Of a stretch of 6,637 nucleotides of DNA, positions 1 to 6,064 are shown in pieces. The stretch is from a bacterium (GTDB lineage Bacteria > Patescibacteriota > Minisyncoccia > UBA9983). The first letter of the stretch is position 1. Each line of letters begins with the position of its first letter. The notes below the pieces were generated by a model. The model was not told the DNA's origin, ran no database searches, and saw only the letters and a list, made by a program, of their open reading frames with translations. The position numbers were made by a program, and so were the translations under genes. The DNA lies in contig JAHFLR010000038.1 in assembly GCA_023244795.1 (NCBI GenBank), positions 1 to 6,637 of the forward strand, given 5' to 3'.

Positions 1-528
1 TTTGCTATCTTTCTTTACTACGTTTACACAATATCAAAAAGTGATCCGGCAGAGATCGCCAATGTTAAAGCAGAAAAATGGCCGCTAATCATTACGCAAA
101 TGGCAGGGGGTTTAGTGGCCTTAACTTTGGGCGCAAGATGGCTGGTTAGTGGAGCGGCCAATCTGGCCACAATGTTCCATGTTACCGAGGCGCTGGTGGG
201 AGTAACCATAACAGCGATTGGCACCTCCGTGCCGGAACTGGCCACCTCTATTGCCGCCGCCTATAGAAAAAAGCGCGACATCGCCATAGGCAACATTATC
301 GGCTCCAATGTTTTTAACTTATCTTTAATTCTTGGGTCAGCGGCCATCATAAGGCCACTAACCCTTTCCACAAACTTACTTTACGATTTGTATTTGAGCA
401 TGGGCGCAACGGCTCTGCTTTTTGTGGCCATGTTTGTGGGCAAAAAATATACCCTTGAGAGATGGCAAGGTTTTTTGCTTATCGTTTTATATTTAATGTA
501 CCTAGCCTTTGTTTTTTTGAGAGGTTAG
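1..528 (+). CDS. Na+/Ca2+ antiporter (CaCA family), 3' part only
   Basis: C-terminal 175 residues of a calcium/sodium exchanger of the CaCA family (YrbG-like), an inner-membrane protein that exchanges Ca2+ for Na+ or H+. The frame is open from base 1, so the gene is cut by the window edge; the ATG at 100 is internal. The second alpha-repeat is clear: GTSVPELATSI begins near residue 74 of the visible part and is followed by DIAIGNIIGSNVFN near residues 93-106. The GTS-PE and G(S)N-FN elements carry the ion-coordinating acidic and Asn residues in the family. About five hydrophobic segments are visible, the last two after the alpha-repeat, which is the usual family ending. The gene ends in TAG and converges on the permease gene with a 2-bp gap. 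The family call is firm; the transported ion is inferred from the family. Confidence 0.93.
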   Translation, partial: FAIFLYYVYTISKSDPAEIANVKAEKWPLIITQMAGGLVALTLGARWLVSGAANLATMFHVTEALVGVTITAIGTSVPELATSIAAAYRKKRDIAIGNIIGSNVFNLSLILGSAAIIRPLTLSTNLLYDLYLSMGATALLFVAMFVGKKYTLERWQGFLLIVLYLMYLAFVFLRG

Positions 529-536
529 GGCTAACC
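523..536. other. Small inverted repeat spanning two convergent stop codons
   Basis: GGTTAG at 523-528 is the exact reverse complement of CTAACC at 531-536, with GG between. It includes the stop codons of both the antiporter (526-528) and the permease (531-533). As RNA it would fold as a 5-bp stem with a 4-nt loop. Neither side is followed directly by a T-run in the direction of transcription, so it is a poor intrinsic terminator; it may only slow converging polymerases or be chance. Confidence 0.3.
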
Positions 537-1715
537 AAAAATTTTAAATAGCTCGTAAGCCACGCTGGCAAAAATTCCCAAAAACACCAGGAGCACAAAA
601 ATATTATTAGTGCCGATTTTTTCGCCCGGCGCCGGCAGGCTAATTAGGGCGGTATCGCCGGCTTTTATTTTTTTCTTTAAGCCATAACTCATTAAAATAA
701 TGAGCGTGCCGGTAGAGCCCAGCCCCAGCACCCCAATTACGTCTATCACTTTTACAAAATCCTTAATACCGGCCAAAAACAAAGCGATGGGCGGTAAAAT
801 AGCCAGCAACCACGCAATCGGTCTGGCAACCCCAAAATCCAGCCTGTAAACGTTGCGTGTATCCACCGCCAAAACCAAAAAAGAGTTGAACACCGCCAAT
901 AGGCCCATGATAGAGCCTACAATAAAAGCGCGATGGCCCAAAACCTTTTCTATGCCGGAGAGGGCGTCTTGGGTAGTGCCACTATTGCCCGATCCCCAAA
1001 CGGAAAAAACAAACAGCAAGTAAGAGACCGCCGCCAGGGCCATGCTAATGTTAACCACTCTCTTTAAAACATTTACGGAAGAACCGTTGACCACGTCTCT
1101 CACCTCCGGTATGCCGGAGAATCCCGTAATGGCAAAAAACCAAACACCGAAAGGCAAAAACCAACTGCTGTTAAACGAGTAATCTATGTTGCCAAAAAGA
1201 TGGCTAAAGTTTATGTGGGGGAGAGCAGCGATTATTAGATAAACAAGAAAACCAAAAAACGGCAAGGAGAGGTAAAAGTTAATCTCCGCCACCTTAGACA
1301 TTTTTAAGTAAACCAGCAACCCGCCAAACGTAAAAAATAATAAAGAAAAAGTTACTCCGCTACTCATGCCAAACAAACGGAGGCTAAACAAGTTGGCGGC
1401 AAACAATCCGCCCAGCAACCCATAAGCCAACAAGCTACCATAAAAAGAGGCCATCGTGGTAAGTAGAGAAAAATACTTTGCCCATTTGCCGATATAAATT
1501 TCGGCATAACCGGTTAACCGGTGCCGGCCACTAGTGTAATAAGAAACCTGGCCGTATAAAGCATTAAGCAAAAGAACCATCAGAAACGCAACAAAAAAAT
1601 GTACCATGCCCCAAAACAGCCCGGCCTTGGCAAAACTATACGGCAATGCAAAAATGCCGGCACCAATAGTTATGCCGAGCATCATGCCTATCCCCTTGAT
1701 ATAGTTTTTTATCAT
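531..1715 (-). CDS. Amino acid permease, aromatic amino acid/HAAAP-like
   Basis: A 394-aa integral membrane protein with about 11 hydrophobic segments. The first helix carries GITIGAGIFALPYSF (residues 14-28), matching the glycine-rich unwound-helix substrate site of the APC superfamily and especially the aromatic/hydroxy amino acid permease group (Trp/Tyr/Ser transporters: T-IGAG-ALP). Length fits the family (about 400 aa). It would import an amino acid with a proton or sodium gradient, which makes sense for a genome with reduced biosynthesis; the substrate cannot be read from the sequence. The start at 1715 leaves 7 bp to the upstream LOG-like gene, so the two could share a transcript. No Shine-Dalgarno is visible before the ATG; a weak TATAGA hexamer sits 6 nt upstream and overlaps the end of the previous gene. 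Confidence 0.85.
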   Translation of the reverse strand: MIKNYIKGIGMMLGITIGAGIFALPYSFAKAGLFWGMVHFFVAFLMVLLLNALYGQVSYYTSGRHRLTGYAEIYIGKWAKYFSLLTTMASFYGSLLAYGLLGGLFAANLFSLRLFGMSSGVTFSLLFFTFGGLLVYLKMSKVAEINFYLSLPFFGFLVYLIIAALPHINFSHLFGNIDYSFNSSWFLPFGVWFFAITGFSGIPEVRDVVNGSSVNVLKRVVNISMALAAVSYLLFVFSVWGSGNSGTTQDALSGIEKVLGHRAFIVGSIMGLLAVFNSFLVLAVDTRNVYRLDFGVARPIAWLLAILPPIALFLAGIKDFVKVIDVIGVLGLGSTGTLIILMSYGLKKKIKAGDTALISLPAPGEKIGTNNIFVLLVFLGIFASVAYELFKIFG

Positions 1716-1722
1716 TGCGCGT

Positions 1723-2307
1723 CTATAACGGTTTCCTTATGATATCTTTTTCTGCTTCTACCATTTCTAGCAATCTCTCTATCAATTTTTTAGGATCAGA
1801 ATCAAAAATAACCTTGCCCATTCCGCGGTGAGACTCCTCCAGTATTTTTTTGATAATTTCGTCTGTGCCCCACTCACCCTCCAAAATACCGATTGGCTTG
1901 TCGTCTTCGTAGGCGATAGTAAACTCGTTTAAAGTACCGATTCTGCCACAGCCCACAACTACCGCATCGGAGGATCTGGTTAGAAGTAAGTTTCTGCCCG
2001 AGTAACCGGCCCCACTATAAATAATTAGATCCTGGAAGTCTAGCGGAAGATGGTAAACCTCCACGTGCTCTCTCTCTGTTTGAGCCGGAGAAATACCGAT
2101 AGAAATGCCGCCGGCTTCTTTGGCGCCCCTGGCCACCCAAAGGGGGAAGCCCGTTGTGGCTCCACTAACTAAAACGGCATTATGAGCGGCAATCTGCTTG
2201 CCCACCTCCAGCGCCTTACCCAGCGCCGAATCCCCGCAGTGTCCGGTTTCCGCCGCGCCGGATACACAAATTTTTGCTTTTAAGTATTGTTGTCTTTGAT
2301 CGTTCAT
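1723..2307 (-). CDS. LOG/TIGR00725-like SLOG-fold protein
   Basis: A 194-aa Rossmann-type protein of the SLOG superfamily, closest in pattern to the TIGR00725/LOG-like group (often labelled 'lysine decarboxylase-like'; true LOG enzymes hydrolyse cytokinin riboside 5'-monophosphates). Visible landmarks are the first beta strand KICVSGAAE (residues 12-20), LVSGATTGFPLWVARGAKEAGG (46-67, the glycine-rich nucleotide loop and following helix), GRNLLLTRSSDAVVVGCGRIGTLNEF (104-129) and KPIGILEGEWG. The GRIGTLNE segment sits where LOG enzymes have PGGxGTxxE; the GT and Glu are kept but the PGG is not, so LOG hydrolase activity should not be assumed. A nucleotide-derived ligand is likely. It lies 14 bp after the beta-CASP gene and 7 bp before the permease. 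A TATAAT lies 7 nt upstream of the ATG with no Shine-Dalgarno. Confidence 0.82.
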   Translation of the reverse strand: MNDQRQQYLKAKICVSGAAETGHCGDSALGKALEVGKQIAAHNAVLVSGATTGFPLWVARGAKEAGGISIGISPAQTEREHVEVYHLPLDFQDLIIYSGAGYSGRNLLLTRSSDAVVVGCGRIGTLNEFTIAYEDDKPIGILEGEWGTDEIIKKILEESHRGMGKVIFDSDPKKLIERLLEMVEAEKDIIRKPL

Positions 2308-2314
2308 AATAAAA

Positions 2315-2320
2315 ATTATA
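2315..2320 (-). promoter_or_regulatory. Candidate -10 box (TATAAT), leaderless start of LOG-like gene
   Basis: Perfect TATAAT on the minus strand with 7 nt between it and the ATG at 2307, which would place the transcription start on or next to the A of the ATG. It lies in the 14-bp gap after the beta-CASP stop codon. There is no convincing -35 box and no Shine-Dalgarno. An A/T-rich gap can produce this by chance. Confidence 0.45.
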
Positions 2321-2321
2321 A

Positions 2322-3698
2322 CTAAATTTCTCTGGTTTCGCCAGGCTCCGGAGCGTAGGCGTCAACGCCCAAATAATCTCTTAACCGCTGCACAAAAAAT
2401 AAAGCGGTTTCCGGTTCGGAGTGTACTACAAAAACTTTTTTTAGAATAGATAAATCCCCCTCCACAAATTTAAGCAACTTATCCATGTCGGGGTGAGAGG
2501 AGTACCCCTCCAACTTTACCACGCTGGCGTTTACAGAAATCTCTTCTCCCATAATATTTACCATCTTGGCGCCATCCGCCAACATCCTACCCAGCGACCT
2601 CGGCGCCTGGTAAGAAACAATCAATAAAACTGATTTAGGGTCAGATAGATAAAGTTTTTCGTGATGCAAAATACGCCCGCCATTAGACATACCGGAACCG
2701 GCAATGATAATTTTGGGCGCGGGGACTTTGTTGATTTGCTTGGATTGCTGGGTGTCTATCGTCATTTTAAGAGCGGCAAATTTAAGCAGGTCGTCTCCCT
2801 TTAAAATAAAATTTCTGGCTTCCTCGTTAAAATACAAATGGCTGTATTTTTCGTAAACTTGAGTGGCTTTAATGGCCAACGGGCTGTCTAAAAACACCGG
2901 GATCTGGCCAACCTTGCCGTGCTCCATTAAATCATTTAATTGGAAAAGAATTTTTTGAGTTCTTTCTATAGAAAAAGCGGGAATCATTAAAACTCCCTTA
3001 TTTTTTTCTATGCCCTCCACAATCCTTTCCAGTTTTAAGCTGGTATCGCCAAATTCCGCAAAGTTTTTATCGCCATAAAGCGCCTCCATCACAATAGTAT
3101 CTACATCGGTTACGTCTTCTATTTTTCTCAAAAATGGATTTGGATAATTACCCATGTCGCCCGTAAAAAGAACTTTTTTGTTGTTATAAGATATTTTTAT
3201 CATGGAGGAGCCCATAATGTGGCCGGCATTGAGCAGCTCAAAAGTTAAATCGCCCAGCGAAATTGTTTGATGATAATCCAAAAACTCCCAGTGCGACATT
3301 GCCACCTCAATATCTTTATTGTCGTATAAGGTTTCTCCCCCGTGCCTGCCTGCCTCCTTCTCCAACACGCCCGAGCTATCTAGTAAAACCAACTGGGCAA
3401 GATCTTTGGTGGGGGCGGTAGAATAAATTTTGCCCTTAAAGCCGCTCCTAAACAGCATGGGGATTCTGCCAACGTGGTCTAGGTGAGCATGAGTTACAAA
3501 TACTGCCTCAATAGAGGACGGGTTAAACGGCCAATCCTCCCTATTTTTTTCCTCGTTTAGTTTACTACCCTGATGCATACCGCAGTCTACTAATATTCTT
3601 TTGCCGGAGGGAGACTCTACCAGGTTGCATGAGCCGGTTACCTCTTGCGCCGCGCCAAAGAATGTTATTTTTAAATTGTTAGATTTGGGATCCTCCAT
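2322..3698 (-). CDS. Beta-CASP metallo-beta-lactamase RNase
   Basis: A 458-aa cytoplasmic zinc-dependent ribonuclease of the MBL-fold/beta-CASP group (CPSF73/Ysh1-like, 'RNA-processing exonuclease'). Motifs occur in order: DCGMHQG (38-44), THAHLDHVG (69-77; zinc ligands H70, H72, D74, H75), NAGHIMGSS (157-165; H160), FTGDMG (178-183; D181), motif A EALYGD (205-210; the usual form is ES-TYG, with the acidic E205 retained), a beta-CASP domain, GSGMSNGGRILHH (334-346), GYSSHPD (398-404; H402) and the C-terminal VVHSEPE (424-430; H426). All metal ligands are present and the length is normal, so it should be active in RNA decay or maturation. It follows the VanZ-like gene by 9 bp and precedes the LOG-like gene by 14 bp. 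The ATG is not preceded by a ribosome binding site; GGAGG occurs just inside the coding sequence instead. Confidence 0.94.
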   Translation of the reverse strand: MEDPKSNNLKITFFGAAQEVTGSCNLVESPSGKRILVDCGMHQGSKLNEEKNREDWPFNPSSIEAVFVTHAHLDHVGRIPMLFRSGFKGKIYSTAPTKDLAQLVLLDSSGVLEKEAGRHGGETLYDNKDIEVAMSHWEFLDYHQTISLGDLTFELLNAGHIMGSSMIKISYNNKKVLFTGDMGNYPNPFLRKIEDVTDVDTIVMEALYGDKNFAEFGDTSLKLERIVEGIEKNKGVLMIPAFSIERTQKILFQLNDLMEHGKVGQIPVFLDSPLAIKATQVYEKYSHLYFNEEARNFILKGDDLLKFAALKMTIDTQQSKQINKVPAPKIIIAGSGMSNGGRILHHEKLYLSDPKSVLLIVSYQAPRSLGRMLADGAKMVNIMGEEISVNASVVKLEGYSSHPDMDKLLKFVEGDLSILKKVFVVHSEPETALFFVQRLRDYLGVDAYAPEPGETREI

Positions 3699-3707
3699 AT
3701 TTTTGAT

Positions 3708-4127
3708 TTATGATATTTTTTTAATTTTTGGTAAAAAACAAAGACTAAAAACAAGGCCGCCAACCAAATCGGCAAACAAGTCGCCCATGGTGTCGGTAAG
3801 GTCGCCCTGCATCTGGCCTTTAGCTATATAATTATTGCCGATATACTCAAAAAACTCCCAGCCCACACCCACTAGAGCCACTAGGCCCACAATCAAAAAA
3901 ATAAAAAATATCTTGGAATCTTTGGGGAGAGGCAAAGTAAATCTGCCGGAAAAATAAAAATACCAGATAAAAAACAACGCCACCGAAACTCCGCCCCAAA
4001 AATGCATCACCTTATCAAAACCTTGGGCGATATAATAAAAACCCCAGGAGGAGGCCAGAAGGTGAACCGCAAAGAACAAGGCAAAATTTATTAAAACGGC
4101 TTTAGAATACTTAGTTTGTAGCGCCAT
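3708..4127 (-). CDS. VanZ-like/YjdF-like small membrane protein
   Basis: A 139-aa protein with four hydrophobic helices (about residues 10-35, 41-60, 72-96 and 115-133). It has the layout of the VanZ/DUF2238-type small membrane proteins: FDKVMHFWGG at the start of helix 2 (residues 37-46), GWEFFEY at the end of helix 3 (89-95) and DLTDTMGDLFADLVGG leading into helix 4 (109-124). The pattern D-K-x-x-H-F, W-E-x-x-E and D-T-x-x-D-x-x-x-D-x-x-G is characteristic, with charged residues placed at the membrane face. No enzymatic role is established for most of these proteins, and a link to glycopeptide resistance should not be inferred from the name. It is the first gene of the minus-strand cluster and follows the 303-bp gap with the structured RNA. 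Confidence 0.7.
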   Translation of the reverse strand: MALQTKYSKAVLINFALFFAVHLLASSWGFYYIAQGFDKVMHFWGGVSVALFFIWYFYFSGRFTLPLPKDSKIFFIFLIVGLVALVGVGWEFFEYIGNNYIAKGQMQGDLTDTMGDLFADLVGGLVFSLCFLPKIKKIS

Positions 4128-4134
4128 GGCTATA

Positions 4135-4143
4135 ATTTTAGCA
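4135..4143 (-). promoter_or_regulatory. Candidate extended -10 promoter of the minus-strand cluster
   Basis: TGCTAAAAT on the minus strand fits an extended -10 element (TGnTAAAAT). The hexamer ends 7 nt before the ATG at 4127, which would make the mRNA leaderless or nearly so. No -35 box is seen at the right distance, in line with an extended -10 promoter. It is the natural start for the VanZ-beta-CASP-LOG-permease cluster. Confidence 0.45.
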
Positions 4144-4149
4144 TATTTT

Positions 4150-4198
4150 AAACAAAAATTCCCTTCGACAAGCTCAGGGCAAGCCCCGTTTATCGAAG
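4150..4198 (-). terminator. Weak candidate intrinsic terminator after the structured RNA
   Basis: On the minus strand CTTCGA (4198-4193) pairs with TCGAAG (4168-4163) around a 24-nt loop containing a small GGG/CCC hairpin. The stem is followed by GGAATTTTTG. The T-run starts four nt after the stem, so this is weak, but it would end transcription coming from the RNA locus before the VanZ-like gene. Confidence 0.3.
4161..4179. repeat. Dispersed-palindrome-like element
   Basis: CCCTTCGACAAGCTCAGGG, bounded by CCCT and AGGG. From memory, this word and close variants are a recurrent intergenic sequence in many bacterial genomes, including CPR bins. Only one copy is present in the window, so the repetitive nature is recalled, not shown here. 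Confidence 0.4.
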
Positions 4199-4210
4199 AG
4201 AATCTCTATT

Positions 4211-4340
4211 GGCTAATTGAGAAGAATTTTCAATCCCAGATTATGATCTAGGTGGGTAGCCGCAACGCCAACCCGCAGGCCGGCGCAATGTGAGCCTCCC
4301 ATAAAATTGATTTAGTCTAGGAAATTCTTCTCAATGAGCC
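4211..4340 (-). ncRNA. Candidate structured RNA, 6S-like rod
   Basis: The gene-free gap 4128-4430 contains a 20-nt arm at 4211-4230 that pairs with 4321-4340. This includes a perfect 14-bp core (4216-4229 with 4322-4335), one A/G mismatch and four further pairs at the base. Inside, reading the minus strand 5' to 3', I find CCUAGA/UCUGGG, UUAUG/CAUAA, GGAGG/CCACC (one A-A mismatch) and a terminal hairpin GCGCCGGC / GUUGGCGU (4286-4279 with 4272-4265) with a 6-nt loop. Several of these pairs are G-U on the minus strand but would be A-C mismatches on the plus strand, which favours the minus strand. The 5' end of the stem falls where a TTGCTT/TAAAAT promoter would start transcription. A 130-nt rod with paired ends and internal loops recalls 6S RNA; no conserved primary motif was recognised, so the family is unproven. 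A small inverted-repeat element is the alternative. Confidence 0.5.
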
Positions 4341-4347
4341 TACCTTA

Positions 4348-4375
4348 ATTTTAATGTTTCGTGAGCGCTAAGCAA
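4348..4375 (-). promoter_or_regulatory. Candidate promoter of the structured RNA
   Basis: Minus-strand -35 TTGCTT (4375-4370), a 16-nt spacer and -10 TAAAAT (4353-4348). The predicted start is 4341-4340, exactly at the base of the long closing stem. The -35 matches the consensus at 3 of 6 positions and the -10 at 5 of 6. Confidence 0.4.
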
Positions 4376-4430
4376 GTTAAAAACAAATTAAAAGAAACAG
4401 AACTTTTTTGGTCAAGGGCACCCGTAAATT

Positions 4431-5027
4431 CTACTCTAAAATCCCGTCTAAGTTTACGTCGTAGAGCATCGCCTCTTGGATTAAGCGGTAATCAATTATT
4501 TCGTTATCGCTAAACCAGTGCTTAATTTCCATATTGGCCTCATCTACCGAGCCGGAGGCATGCACAACATTCCTCACCGCGCGGCCGTCTATGTCGCTCA
4601 TCTGGTAAGAGTCTAAAACAAAATCTCCCCTTATGGTGCCAACATCTGATGATAACGGCTCCGTGCCGCCAACAAGCTTGCGGACTATCTTAACCGAGTG
4701 CGCGCCCTCCCAGACCATGGCCACCACCGGCCCGGCCGATAAATATTTTTTAAGATTATTTAAAATGATGCCGGTTATCTCTAGCGGATCCATAGACGGC
4801 GGAGTGAGGCCCTTGTCTTGATACCCTTTTATTGTTTTTTCTCCCGTTACTCTCCTCCAATTTGGGTCTAGGGTGTAATGCTTCTCCACGTGCTCGGCGG
4901 TTGGCACAAACATCTTCATCCCGACAAGTTTTAAACCAACTCTCTCTAGCCTTTTTATTACCTCCCCCACTAGCGTTCTCTGCACGCCATCGGGCTTAAT
5001 AACTACAAGTGTTTTTTCTTTTTTCAT
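4431..5027 (-). CDS. ndk: Nucleoside diphosphate kinase, long form
   Basis: A 198-aa NDK, which transfers the gamma phosphate from NTPs to NDPs through a phosphohistidine in the cytoplasm. Landmarks are TLVVIKPDGVQR (6-17), GPVVAMVWEGAHSVKIVRKLVGGTEP (99-124), GTIRGDF (130-136) and the active-site block NVVHASGS with catalytic H156 (153-160), then EIKHWF. The canonical block is N-x-x-H-G-S-D-S; here Gly is Ala and Asp is Gly. The protein is about 50 residues longer than common bacterial NDKs: extra residues lie around 52-92, between the early helix and the GPVVAM strand, and around 137-150, just before the active site, with a short tail. Core catalytic residues remain, so activity is likely. 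It starts 13 bp after the RT stop codon on the same strand, so read-through from the DGR is possible. A weak AAAGG and an AT-rich hexamer (TAGTAT, 7 nt away) precede the ATG. Confidence 0.93.
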   Translation of the reverse strand: MKKEKTLVVIKPDGVQRTLVGEVIKRLERVGLKLVGMKMFVPTAEHVEKHYTLDPNWRRVTGEKTIKGYQDKGLTPPSMDPLEITGIILNNLKKYLSAGPVVAMVWEGAHSVKIVRKLVGGTEPLSSDVGTIRGDFVLDSYQMSDIDGRAVRNVVHASGSVDEANMEIKHWFSDNEIIDYRLIQEAMLYDVNLDGILE

Positions 5028-5040
5028 GCCTTTTATACTA

Positions 5041-6063
5041 TCAAAATAAACTGATTTTGCAAAATTTAGCCACTTCCGGATCCGTTAGAATTCGCCTCTT
5101 TAGTTTAAAACTAGCCCCGTGCCCAAGCATACCCAAATACGATAAAATCGTTGCCTCTTGCGAGTTGGCTTTTAATTTTTTAAACATTCTGTTTTTGGTA
5201 GCAGTTCTCAATACCCTGTGGTTTGGAGAGTTCACCCAGCCGAGAAAGTCTACGCCGGAGGAAAGAGTTTTTATAAAAACTTTGTCGGGATGCAAGCTTA
5301 GACACAATTCTTTTTGCAAAAAACCGTTAATCTTGAGAGTGAGTTTTTCTAAATAATCTTTATCTTGAGAAAAAATAACAAAATCATCGGCGTAACGAAT
5401 ATAGTGTTTTGTTTTTAGCTCTTGCTTCATAAATTGGTCTAGCTCGTTTAGGTAAACATTGGCTAAAAGTTGAGAGGTCAGGTTGCCGAGTGGCAAACCG
5501 ACGCCGATTTTCCCCTCCGCATTAAAACTGTCTATAACTTGGGCGAGTAACCATAAAACATCTTTGTCTTTAATGTGTTTTGCCAAAATACTTTTTAGTG
5601 TTTGGTGGTCTATGCTGGCAAAAAACTTTTTGATGTCGCATTTTAAAACCCAACAGGTTTTGGTGTTGTTTTGGCTAACCTTATGGGCCAACGAGTGGAA
5701 CCTATTTACCGCCTTGTGTGTGCCTTTGTTTTTGCGACAAGAGAAAGAGTCGGCGATAAATTTGGTGTCAAAATATGGGTATAGTATTCGGTAAATGGCG
5801 TGGTGGAGCAATCTGTCGCGCACGCTGGCTTTGTGGATGTTCCTCGGTTTTGGGTCGGAGATGTTAAAAGATTCGTATGAGCCGTGGCGGTAGGTTTTGT
5901 TTTTTAAATCATTATACAGAGCAAAAACGTTATCAAATAATTTATATTGGAATTGTTGCACGTCCAGCTTTTTCTTTTTACCTTTTAAAAATTCCTTCCA
6001 CGCCTCAAGCAAATTTTCCACGGAAATGATATCGTTATATTTATGAACCAACAAAATACTCAT
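5041..6063 (-). CDS. DGR-type reverse transcriptase
   Basis: A 340-aa reverse transcriptase of the diversity-generating retroelement clade, which copies TR RNA into cDNA with errors at adenines. RT blocks in order: KPRNIHKASVRDRLLHHAIY (72-91), SFSCRKNKGTHKAV (106-119), motif A LKCDIKKFFASID (140-152, D143), GLPLGNLTSQLLANVYL (189-205), YIRYADDFVIF (221-231, D226 and D227), then VDFLGW (271-276) and a short thumb. LGNLTSQ in block 4, where group II intron and retroviral RTs have QGxxxSP, is the DGR hallmark. There is no maturase or HNH domain, as expected. I chose the ATG at 6063; an in-frame ATG at 6120 would add 19 residues reading through the G-tract and overlap avd. No Shine-Dalgarno is seen. 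It ends in TGA, the only TGA stop in the window, which argues against a TGA-recoded genome. Confidence 0.93.
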   Translation of the reverse strand: MSILLVHKYNDIISVENLLEAWKEFLKGKKKKLDVQQFQYKLFDNVFALYNDLKNKTYRHGSYESFNISDPKPRNIHKASVRDRLLHHAIYRILYPYFDTKFIADSFSCRKNKGTHKAVNRFHSLAHKVSQNNTKTCWVLKCDIKKFFASIDHQTLKSILAKHIKDKDVLWLLAQVIDSFNAEGKIGVGLPLGNLTSQLLANVYLNELDQFMKQELKTKHYIRYADDFVIFSQDKDYLEKLTLKINGFLQKELCLSLHPDKVFIKTLSSGVDFLGWVNSPNHRVLRTATKNRMFKKLKANSQEATILSYLGMLGHGASFKLKRRILTDPEVAKFCKISLF

Positions 6064-6064
6064 A

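Noticed and set aside
4381..4430. Possible terminator after ndk
   Set aside because: The region is T-rich on the minus strand, but only a 5-bp A/T stem can be drawn and no GC-rich hairpin precedes a T-run.
5009..5356. Plus-strand ORFs opposite the RT and NDK genes (also at 4633-4821 and 5483-5794)
   Set aside because: Shadows of strongly conserved minus-strand genes, with no domain signal.
5041..6063. Group II intron or retron as an alternative identity for the RT
   Set aside because: No maturase/endonuclease domain, no intron domain V-like end or msr-msd seen next to it, and the LGNLTSQ motif with adjacent Avd and TR points to a DGR.
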